A stretch of 64,000 bases of DNA, taken from contig CAXKVF010000075.1 of NCBI GenBank assembly GCA_964057225.1, positions 558,001-622,000 on the forward strand, read 5' to 3'. A program made the position numbers and the translations under genes. Below the pieces are notes generated by a model that was not told where the DNA came from, did not search any database, and saw nothing but the letters and a program-made list of their open reading frames with translations. This stretch comes from Auanema rhodensis (Eukaryota > Nematoda > Chromadorea > Rhabditida > Rhabditidae). Of this stretch, positions 53,601 through 64,000 are shown piece by piece; the first letter of the stretch is position 1; each line of letters opens with the position of its first letter.

Positions 53601-56600
53601 GCGGTTTTCAAAATTAGATTCCCCATGTCCATATTAGTCTAAAAACAAATTTTTATTGATATTGGTGCATGGTAACCATGACTTTGAAATTTACGTGAAC
53701 TTTAATTTATGCTAATTAAATGTACACGTGATGTGCACTTGGTATGTAACTCGCTTCACGTGAAAGATAAAGAGATGCGGTTTTCAAAATTAGATTCCTC
53801 ATGTCTATATTAGTCTAAAAACAAATTTTTATTGATATTGGTGCATGGTAACCATGACTTTGAAATTTACGTGAACTTTAATTTATGCTAATTAAATGTA
53901 CACGTGATGTGCACTTGGTATGTAACTCGCTTCACGTGAAAGATGAAGAGATGCGGTTTTCAAAATTAGATTCCCCATGTCCATATTAGTCTAAAAACAA
54001 ATTTTTATTGATATTGGTGCATGGTAACCATGACTTTGAAATTTACGTTAACTTTAATTTATGCTAATTAAATGTACACGTGATGTGCACTTGGTATGTA
54101 ACTCGCTTCACGTGAAAGATAAAGAGATGCGGTTTTCAAAATTGGATTCCCCATGTCCATATTAGTCTAAAAACAAATTTTTATTGATATTGGTGCATGG
54201 TAACCATGACTTTGAAATTTACGTGAACTTTAATTTATGCTAATTAAATGTACACGTGATGTGCACTTGGTATGTAACTCGCTTCACGTGAAAGATAAAG
54301 AGATGCGGTTTTCAAAATTAGATTCCCCATGTCCATATTAGTCTAAAAACAAATTTTTATTGATATTGGTTCATGGTAACCATGACTTTGAAATTTACGT
54401 GAACTTTAATTTATGCTAATTAAATGTACACGTGATGTGCACTTGGTATGTAACTCGCTTCACGTGAAAGATAAAGAGATGCGGTTTTCAAAATTAGGTT
54501 CCCCATGTCCATATTAGTCTAAAAACAAATTTTTATTGATATTGGTTCATGGTAACCATGACTTTGAAATTTACGTGAACTTTAATTTATGCTAATTAAA
54601 TGTACACGTGATGTGCGCTTGGTATGTAACTCGCTTCACGTGAAAGATAAAGAGATGCGGTTTTCAAAATTAGATTCCCCATGTCCATATTAGTCTAAAA
54701 ACAAATTTTTATTGATATTGGTGCATGGTAACCATGACTTTGAAATTTACGTGAACTTTAATTTATGCTAATTAAATGTACACGTGATGTGCACTTGGTA
54801 TGTAACTCGCTTCACGTGAAAGATAAAGAGATGCGGTTTTCAAAATTAGATTCCCCATGTCCATATTAGTCTAAAAACAAATTTTTATTGATATTGGTGC
54901 ATGGTAACCATGACTTTGAAATTTACGTGAACTTTAATTTATGCTAATTAAATGTACACGTGATGTGCACTTGGTATGTAACTCGCTTCACGTGAAAGAT
55001 AAAGAGATGCGGTTTTCAAAATTAGATTCCCCATGTCCATATTAGTCTAAAAACAAATTTTTATTGATATTGGTTCATGGTAACCATGACTTTGAAATTT
55101 ACGTGAACTTTAATTTATGCTAATTAAATGTACACGTGATGTGCACTTGGTATGTAACTCGCTTCACGTGAAAGATAAAGAGATGCGGTTTTCAAAATTA
55201 GGTTCCCCATGTCCATATTAGTCTAAAAACAAATTTTTATTGATATTGGTTCATGGTAACCATGACTTTGAAATTTACGTGAACTTTAATTTATGCTAAT
55301 TAAATGTACACGTGATGTGCACATGGTATGTAACTCGCTTCACGTGAAAGATAAAGAGATGCGGTTTTCAAAATTAGATTCCCCATGTCCATATTAGTCT
55401 AAAAACAAATTTTTATTGATATTGGTGCATGGTAACCATGACTTTGAAATTTACGTGAACTTTAATTTATGCTAATTAAATGTACACGTGATGTGCACTT
55501 GGTATGTAACTCGCTTCACGTGAAAGATAAAGAGATGCGGTTTTCAAAATTAGATTCCCCATGTCCATATTAGTCTAAAAACAAATTTTTATTGATATTG
55601 GTGCATGGTAACCATGACTTTGAAATTTACGTGAACTTTAATTTATGCTAATTAAATGTACACGTGATGTGCACTTGGTATGTAACTCGCTTCACGTGAA
55701 AGATGAAGAGATGCGGTTTTCAAAATTAGATTCCCCATGTCCATATTAGTCTAAAAACAAATTTTTATTGATATTGGTGCATGGTAACCATGACTTTGAA
55801 ATTTACGTGAACTTTAATTTATGCTAATTAAATGTACACGTGATGTGCACTTGGTATGTAACTCGCTTCACGTGAAAGATAAAGAGATGCGGTTTTCAAA
55901 ATTAGATTCCCCATGTCCATTTCAGTCTAAAAACAAATTTTTATTGATATTGGTGCATGGTAACCATGACTTTGAAATTTACGTGAACTTTAATTTATGC
56001 TAATTAAATGTACACGTGATGTGCACTTGGTATGTAACTCGCTTCACGTGAAAGATAAAGAGATGCGGTTTTCAAAATTAGATTCCCCATGTCCATATTA
56101 GTCTAAAAACAAATTTTTATTGATATTGGTGCATGGTAACCATGACTTTGAAATTTACGTGAACTTTAATTTATGCTAATTAAATGTACACGTGATGTTC
56201 ACTTGGTATGTAACTCGCTTCACGTGAAAGATAAAGAGATGCGGTTTTCAAAATTAGATTCCCCATGTCCATTTTAGTCTAAAAACAAATTTTTATTGAT
56301 ATTGGTGCATGGTAACCATGACTTTGAAATTTACGTGAACTTTAAATTATGCTAATTAAATGTACACGTGATGTGCACTTGGTATGTAACTCGCTTCACG
56401 TGAAAGATAAAAAGATGCGGTTTTCAAAATTAGATTCCCCATGTCCATATTAGTCTTAAAACAAATTTTTATTGATATTGGTTCATGGTAACCATGACTT
56501 TGAAATTTACGTTAACTTTAATTTATGCTAATTAAATGTACACGTGATGTGCACTTGGTATGTAACTCGCTTCACGTGAAAGATAAAGAGATGCGGTTTT

Positions 56601-58602
56601 CAAAATTGGATTCCCCATGTCCATATTAGTCTAAAAACAAATTTTTATTGATATTGGTGCATGGTAACCATGACTTTGAAATTTACGTGAACTTTAATTT
56701 ATGCTAATTAAATGTACACGTGATGTGCACTTGGTATGTAACTCGCTTCACGTGAAAGATAAAGAGATGCGGTTTTCAAAATTAGATTCCCCATGTCCAT
56801 ATTAGTCTAAAAACAAATTTTTATTGATATTGGTTCATGGTAACCATGACTTTGAAATTTACGTGAACTTTAATTTATGCTAATTAAATGTACACGTGAT
56901 GTGCACTTGGTATGTAACTCGCTTCACGTGAAAGATAAAGAGATGCGGTTTTCAAAATTAGGTTCCCCATGTCCATATTAGTCTAAAAACAAATTTTTAT
57001 TGATATTGGTTCATGGTAACCATGACTTTGAAATTTACGTGAACTTTAATTTATGCTAATTAAATGTACACGTGATGTGCACTTGGTATGTAACTCGCTT
57101 CACGTGAAAGATAAAGAGATGCGGTTTTCAAAATTGGATTCCCCATGTCCATATTAGTCTAAAAACAAATTTTTATTGATATTGGTTCATGGTAACCATG
57201 ACTTTGAAATTTACGTGAACTTTAATTTATGCTAATTAAATGTACACGTGATGTGCACTTGGTATGTAACTCGCTTCACGTGAAAGATAAAGAGATGCGG
57301 TTTTCAAAATTAGATTCCCCATGTCCATATTAGTCTAAAAACAAATTTTTATTGATATTGGTTCATGGTAACCATGACTTTGAAATTTACGTGAACTTTA
57401 ATTTATGCTAATTAAATGTACACGTGATGTGCACTTGGTATGTAACTCGCTTCACGTGAAAGATAAAGAGATGCGGTTTTCAAAATTAGGTTCCCCATGT
57501 CCATATTAGTCTAAAAACAAGTTTTTATTGATATTGGTTCATGGTAACCATGACTTTGAAATTTACGTGAACTTTAATTTATGCTAATTAAATGTACACG
57601 TGATGTGCACTTGGTATGTAACTCGCTTCACGTGAAAGATAAAGAGATGCGGTTTTCAAAATTAGATTCCCCATGTCCATATTAGTCTAAAAACAAATTT
57701 TTATTGATATTGGTGCATGGTAACCATGACTTTGAAATTTACGTGAACTTTAATTTATGCTAATTAAATGTACACGTGATGTGCACTTGGTATGTAACTC
57801 GCTTCACGTGAAAGATAAAGAGATGCGGTTTTCAAAATTAGATTCCTCATGTCTATATTAGTCTAAAAACAAATTTTTATTGATATTGGTGCATGGTAAC
57901 CATGACTTTGAAATTTACGTGAACTTTAATTTATGCTAATTAAATGTACACGTGATGTGCACTTGGTATGTAACTCGCTTCACGTGAAAGATGAAGAGAT
58001 GCGGTTTTCAAAATTAGATTCCCCATGTCCATATTAGTCTAAAAACAAATTTTTATTGATATTGGTGCATGGTAACCATGACTTTGAAATTTACGTTAAC
58101 TTTAATTTATGCTAATTAAATGTACACGTGATGTGCACTTGGTATGTAACTCGCTTCACGTGAAAGATAAAGAGATGCGGTTTTCAAAATTGGATTCCCC
58201 ATGTCCATATTAGTCTAAAAACAAATTTTTATTGATATTGGTGCATGGTAACCATGACTTTGAAATTTACGTGAACTTTAATTTATGCTAATTAAATGTA
58301 CACGTGATGTGCACTTGGTATGTAACTCGCTTCACGTGAAAGATAAAGAGATGCGGTTTTCAAAATTAGATTCCCCATGTCCATATTAGTCTAAAAACAA
58401 ATTTTTATTGATATTGGTTCATGGTAACCATGACTTTGAAATTTACGTGAACTTTAATTTATGCTAATTAAATGTACACGTGATGTGCACTTGGTATGTA
58501 ACTCGCTTCACGTGAAAGATAAAGAGATGCGGTTTTCAAAATTAGGTTCCCCATGTCCATATTAGTCTAAAAACAAATTTTTATTGATATTGGTTCATGG
58601 TA
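50683..58602 (+). repeat. 23-monomer (4048-bp) higher-order unit, two tandem copies
   Basis: The first 22 monomers of 50683-54730 match those from 54731 in order. Markers are AGATGAAGAG, CATTTCAG, GATGTTCAC with CATTTTAG, AAATTAT with CTTAAAAC, GTTAAC with TTGG, GGTTCC, TTGG, GGTTCC with AACAAGTTTTT, ATTCCTCATGTCTAT, AGATGAAGAG, GTTAAC with TTGG, and GGTTCC. The paired ATTCCTCATGTCTAT sites begin at about 53793 and 57841. Private changes include GAAAATTACG near 50697, GATTCTCC near 52036, GTGCGCTT near 54617 and GTGCACATGG near 55323. This is the longest tandem higher-order unit I could resolve. Confidence 0.88.
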
Positions 58603-61242
58603 ACCATGACTTTGAAATTTACGTGAACTTTAATTTATGCTAATTAAATGTACACGTGATGTGCACTTGGTATGTAACTCGCTTCACGTGAAAGATAAAG
58701 AGATGCGGTTTTCAAAATTGGATTCCCCATGTCCATATTAGTCTAAAAACAAATTTTTATTGATATTGGTGCATGGTAACCATGACTTTGAAATTTACGT
58801 GAACTTTAATTTATGCTAATTAAATGTACACGTGATGTGCACTTGGTATGTAACTCGCTTCACGTGAAAGATAAAGAGATGCGGTTTTCAAAATTAGATT
58901 CCCCATGTCCATATTAGTCTAAAAACAAATTTTTATTGATATTGGTTCATGGTAACCATGACTTTGAAATTTACGTGAACTTTAATTTATGCTAATTAAA
59001 TGTACACGTGATGTGCACTTGGTATGTAACTCGCTTCACGTGAAAGATAAAGAGATGCGGTTTTCAAAATTAGGTTCCCCATGTCCATATTAGTCTAAAA
59101 ACAAATTTTTATTGATATTGGTTCATGGTAACCATGACTTTGAAATTTACGTGAACTTTAATTTATGCTAATTAAATGTACACGTGATGTGCACTTGGTA
59201 TGTAACTCGCTTCACGTGAAAGATAAAGAGATGCGGTTTTCAAAATTAGATTCCCCATGTCCATATTAGTCTAAAAACAAATTTTTATTGATATTGGTGC
59301 ATGGTAACCATGACTTTGAAATTTACGTGAACTTTAATTTATGCTAATTAAATGTACACGTGATGTGCACTTGGTATGTAACTCGCTTCACGTGAAAGAT
59401 AAAGAGATGCGGTTTTCAAAATTAGATTCCTCATGTCTATATTAGTCTAAAAACAAATTTTTATTGATATTGGTGCATGGTAACCATGACTTTGAAATTT
59501 ACGTGAACTTTAATTTATGCTAATTAAATGTACACGTGATGTGCACTTGGTATGTAACTCGCTTCACGTGAAAGATGAAGAGATGCGGTTTTCAAAATTA
59601 GATTCCCCATGTCCATATTAGTCTAAAAACAAATTTTTATTGATATTGGTGCATGGTAACCATGACTTTGAAATTTACGTTAACTTTAATTTATGCTAAT
59701 TAAATGTACACGTGATGTGCACTTGGTATGTAACTCGCTTCACGTGAAAGATAAAGAGATGCGGTTTTCAAAATTGGATTCCCCATGTCCATATTAGTCT
59801 AAAAACAAATTTTTATTGATATTGGTGCATGGTAACCATGACTTTGAAATTTACGTGAACTTTAATTTATGCTAATTAAATGTACACGTGATGTGCACTT
59901 GGTATGTAACTCGCTTCACGTGAAAGATAAAGAGATGCGGTTTTCAAAATTAGATTCCCCATGTCCATATTAGTCTAAAAACAAATTTTTATTGATATTG
60001 GTTCATGGTAACCATGACTTTGAAATTTACGTGAACTTTAATTTATGCTAATTAAATGTACACGTGATGTGCACTTGGTATGTAACTCGCTTCACGTGAA
60101 AGATAAAGAGATGCGGTTTTCAAAATTAGGTTCCCCATGTCCATATTAGTCTAAAAACAAATTTTTATTGATATTGGTTCATGGTAACCATGACTTTGAA
60201 ATTTACGTGAACTTTAATTTATGCTAATTAAATGTACACGTGATGTGCACTTGGTATGTAACTCGCTTCACGTGAAAGATAAAGAGATGCGGTTTTCAAA
60301 ATTGGATTCCCCATGTCCATATTAGTCTAAAAACAAATTTTTATTGATATTGGTGCATGGTAACCATGACTTTGAAATTTACGTGAACTTTAATTTATGC
60401 TAATTAAATGTACACGTGATGTGCACTTGGTATGTAACTCGCTTCACGTGAAAGATAAAGAGATGCGGTTTTCAAAATTAGATTCCCCATGTCCATATTA
60501 GTCTAAAAACAAATTTTTATTGATATTGGTTCATGGTAACCATGACTTTGAAATTTACGTGAACTTTAATTTATGCTAATTAAATGTACACGTGATGTGC
60601 ACTTGGTATGTAACTCGCTTCACGTGAAAGATAAAGAGATGCGGTTTTCAAAATTAGGTTCCCCATGTCCATATTAGTCTAAAAACAAATTTTTATTGAT
60701 ATTGGTTCATGGTAACCATGACTTTGAAATTTACGTGAACTTTAATTTATGCTAATTAAATGTACACGTGATGTGCACTTGGTATGTAACTCGCTTCACG
60801 TGAAAGATAAAGAGATGCGGTTTTCAAAATTAGATTCCCCATGTCCATATTAGTCTAAAAACAAATTTTTATTGATATTGGTGCATGGTAACCATGACTT
60901 TGAAATTTACGTGAACTTTAATTTATGCTAATTAAATGTACACGTGATGTGCACTTGGTATGTAACTCGCTTCACGTGAAAGATAAAGAGATGCGGTTTT
61001 CAAAATTAGATTCCCCATGTCCATATTAGTCTAAAAACAAATTTTTATTGATATTGGTGCATGGTAACCATGACTTTGAAATTTACGTGAACTTTAATTT
61101 ATGCTAATTAAATGTACACGTGATGTGCACTTGGTATGTAACTCGCTTCACGTGAAAGATGAAGAGATGCGGTTTTCAAAATTAGATTCCCCATGTCCAT
61201 ATTAGTCTAAAAACAAATTTTTATTGATATTGGTGCATGGTA
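56491..61242 (+). repeat. 9-monomer (1584-bp) unit, three successive rounds
   Basis: GTTAAC with TTGG starts each round at 56491, 58075 and 59659. Then follow plain, GGTTCC, TTGG, plain, GGTTCC, plain, a monomer that is ATTCCTCATGTCTAT in rounds 1 and 2 but plain in round 3, and an AGATGAAGAG monomer. The first round overlaps the second 23-monomer unit, so the 9-mer grew out of that unit's end. Confidence 0.85.
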
Positions 61243-64000
61243 ACCATGACTTTGAAATTTACGTGAACTTTAATTTATGCTAATTAAATGTACACGTGAT
61301 GTGCACTTGGTATGTAACTCGCTTCACGTGAAAGATAAAGAGATGCGGTTTTCAAAATTAGATTTCCCATGTCCATATTAGTCTAAAAACAATTTTTTAT
61401 TGATATTGGTTCATGGTAACCATGACTTTGAAATTTACGTGAACTTTAATTTATGCTTATTAAATGTACACGTGATGTGCACTTGGTATGTAACTCGCTT
61501 CACGTGAAAGATAAAGAGATGCGGTTTTCAAAATTAGATTCCCCATGTCCATATTAGTCTAAAAACAAATTTTTATCGATATTGCTTCATGGTAACCATG
61601 ACTTTGAAATTTACGTGAACTTTAATTTATGCTAATTAAATGTACACGTGATGTGCACTTGGTATGTAACTCGCTTCACGTGAAAGATAAAGAGATGCGG
61701 TTTTCAAAATTAGATTCCCCATGTCCATATTAGTCTAAAAACAAATTTTTATTGATATTGGTGCATGGTAACCATGACTTTGAAATTTACGTGAACTTTA
61801 ATTTATGCTAATTAAATGTACACGTGATGTGCACTTGGTATGTAACTTGCTTCACGTGAAAGATAAAGTGATGCGGTTTTCAAAATTAGATTCCCCATGT
61901 CCATATTAGTCTAAAAACAAATTTTTATTGATATTGGTTCATGGTAACCATGACTTTGAAATTTACGTGAACTTTAATTTATGCTAATTAAATGTACACG
62001 TGATGTGCACTTGGTATGTAACTCGCTTCACGTGAAAGATAAAGAGATGCGGTTTTCAAAATTTGATTCCCCATGTCCATATTAGTCTAAAAACAAATTT
62101 TTATTGATATTGGTTCATGGTAACCATGACTTTGAAATTTACGTGAACTTTAATTTATGCTAATTAAATGTACACGTGATGTGCACTTGGTATGTAACTC
62201 GCTTCACGTGAAAGATAAAGAGATGCGGTTTTCAAAATTTGATTCCCCATGTCCATATTAGTCTAAAAACAAATTTTTATTGATATTGGTGCATGGTAAC
62301 CATGACTTTGAAATTTACGTGAACTTTAATTTATGCTAATTAAATGTACACGTGATGTGCACTTGGTATGTAACTCGCTTCACGTGAAAGATAAAGAGAT
62401 GCGGTTTTCAAAATTAGATTCCCCATGTCCATATTAGTCTAAAAACAAATTTTTATTGATATTGGTGCATGGTAACCATGACTTTGAAATTTACGTGAAC
62501 TTTAATTTATGCTAATTAAATGTACACGTGATGTGCACTTGGTATGTAACTCGCTTCACGTGAAAGATAAAGAGATGCGGTTTTCAAAATTAGATTCCCC
62601 ATGTCCATATTAGTCTAAAAACAAATTTTTATTGATATTGGTGCATGGTAACCATGACTTTGAAATTTACGTGAACTTTAATTTATGCTAATTAAATGTA
62701 CACGTGATGTGCACTTGGTATGTAACTCGCTTCACGTGAAAGATAAAGAGATGCGGTTTTCAAAATTAGATTCCCCATGTCCATTTTAGTCTAAAAACAA
62801 ATTTTTATTGATATTGGTGCATGGTAACCATGACTTTGAAATTTACGTGAACTTTAAATTATGCTAATTAAATGTACACGTGATGTGCACTTGGTATGTA
62901 ACTCGCTTCACGTGAAAGATAAAAAGATGCGGTTTTCAAAATTAGATTCCCCATGTCCATATTAGTCTTAAAACAAATTTTTATTGATATTGGTTCATGG
63001 TAACCATGACTTTGAAATTTACGTTAACTTTAATTTATGCTAATTAAATGTACACGTGATGTGCACTTGGTATGTAACTCGCTTCACGTGAAAGATAAAG
63101 AGATGCGGTTTTCAAAATTGGATTTCCCATGTCCATATTAGTCTAAAAACAAATTTTTATTGATATTGGTGCATGGTAACCATGACTTTGAAATTTACGT
63201 GAACTTTAATTTATGCTAATTAAATGTACACGTGATGTGCACTTGGTATGTAACTCGCTTCACGTGAAAGATAAAGAGATGCGGTTTTCAAAATTAGATT
63301 CCCCATGTCCATATTAGTCTAAAAACAAATTTTTATTGATATTGGTTCATGGTAACCATGACTTTGAAATTTACGTGAACTTTAATTTATGCTAATTAAA
63401 TGTACACGTGATGTGCACTTGGTATGTAACTCGCTTCACGTGAAAGATAAAGAGATGCGGTTTTCAAAATTAGGTTCCCCATGTCCATATTAGTCTAAAA
63501 ACAAATTTTTATTGATATTGGTTCATGGTAACCATGACTTTGAAATTTACGTGAACTTTAATTTATGCTAATTAAATGTACACGTGATGTGCACTTGGTA
63601 TGTAACTCGCTTCACGTGAAAGATAAAGAGATGCGGTTTTCAAAATTAGATTCCCCATGTCCATTTTAGTCTAAAAACAAATTTTTATTGATATTGGTGC
63701 ATGGTAACCATGACTTTGAAATTTACGTGAACTTTAAATTATGCTAATTAAATGTACACGTGATGTGCACTTGGTATGTAACTCGCTTCACGTGAAAGAT
63801 AAAGAGATGCGGTTTTCAAAATTAGATTCCCCATGTCCATATTAGTCTAAAAACAAATTTTTATTGATATTGGTGCATGGTAACCATGACTTTGAAATTT
63901 ACGTGAACTTTAATTTATGCTAATTAAATGTACACGTGATGTGCACTTGGTATGTAACTCGCTTCACGTGAAAGATAAAGAGATGCGGTTTTCAAAATTA
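61243..64000 (+). repeat. Composite end region, last monomer truncated by the window
   Basis: The GCTTATT/ATCGAT module appears again at 61419, with AACTTGC/AAAGTG at 61771 and TTTGATT at 61947 and 62123. CATTTTAG, AAATTAT/AAAAAG/CTTAAAAC and GTTAAC/TTGG follow at 62651-63178. The rare GATTTCCC occurs at 61243 and 63003, 10 monomers apart. The final copy starts at 63883 and is cut at offset 118, so the array continues beyond the window. Confidence 0.8.

Larger units (their letters stand above)
1..64000 (+). repeat. 176-bp satellite DNA array, about 363 head-to-tail monomers
   Basis: The whole window is a tandem array of one 176-bp unit in a single orientation. Monomer starts, set at the ACCATGACTTTG motif, fall at 1, 177, 353, 633, 808 and 1033, then every 176 bp to 4553, then 4738, 4914 and 5099, then every 176 bp to 63883. 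Neighbouring copies differ at only a few positions. Base composition is about 32% G+C. Neither edge of the array lies in the window, and no foreign sequence interrupts it. Arrays of this kind in eukaryotes are usually centromeric, pericentromeric or knob heterochromatin; centromere identity is inferred, not shown. I do not recognise the family. The choice of strand and of monomer start is arbitrary. Confidence 0.99.

Noticed and set aside
1-64000. CRISPR array
   Set aside because: The repeats are 176 bp and directly adjacent, with no unique spacers and no cas genes.
1-64000. Telomeric repeats, tRNA, rRNA or other RNA genes
   Set aside because: No telomere-type short repeat, tRNA-like sequence or conserved rRNA sequence was seen in the monomer or its variants on either strand.
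1-64000. Assigning the array to Brassica CentBr because of the 176-bp length
   Set aside because: Length alone is weak evidence and the sequence does not resemble the CentBr or Arabidopsis centromere repeats as I remember them. A database search is needed, so no taxon is claimed.

Overview
The window is one uninterrupted tandem array of an AT-rich satellite DNA. From base 1 to base 64000 it consists of head-to-tail copies, all in one orientation, of a 176-bp monomer with about 32% G+C (57 of 176 positions in the consensus copy). I count about 363 monomers, the last cut off by the window end. I find no gene, tRNA, rRNA, transposon, CRISPR array or unique sequence. Such an array means a eukaryotic genome, most likely a centromeric or pericentromeric block or a large heterochromatic knob. 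The 176-bp length is in the usual size range of plant and animal centromere satellites. I do not recognise the monomer as any named satellite and cannot assign a species or kingdom from sequence alone.

Layout. Bases 1-5115 hold every length-changing event I found: a 72-bp deletion that fuses two monomers (353-632), a 1-bp deletion (near 699), a 35-bp insertion carrying an inverted piece of the monomer (965-999), and two copies of a 35-bp near-perfect palindrome made by the same inversion (4720-4754 and 5081-5115). From 5099 to the right edge the array stays in exact 176-bp register: 334 monomer steps occupy 58784 bp with no net indel. In this part the monomers differ only by substitutions.

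The substitutions recur at a limited set of positions and mark a nested higher-order repeat (HOR) structure. I traced units of 2 monomers (22347-23402), 3 (48043-49098), 4 (38539-40298), 6 (6859-8794, 10555-12490, 30091-32202), 9 (56491-61242), 10 (45051-48570), 23 (50683-58602), 29 (7387-10906 copied to 12491-16010) and 40 (18827-20938 copied to 25867-27978). There is also an older duplication about 30 kb apart (1.2-7.7 kb against 31.5-38.0 kb). This pattern fits repeated unequal exchange, break-induced replication or gene conversion inside a young, actively homogenising array.

Within each monomer, short dyads are dense: a 13-bp inverted repeat across the monomer boundary, a 7-bp-stem/6-bp-loop hairpin, a 10-bp palindrome with a CACGTG core, and three ACGTGA hexamers spaced 33 and 32 bp apart. 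No CENP-B box was seen. Dyad-rich satellites without a CENP-B box have been linked to centromeres, so these are the best functional candidates here, but function is inference.

Seven 60-codon reading frames exist only because a TAG stop in the monomer is mutated to CAG. They are sequence variants of the satellite, not genes.
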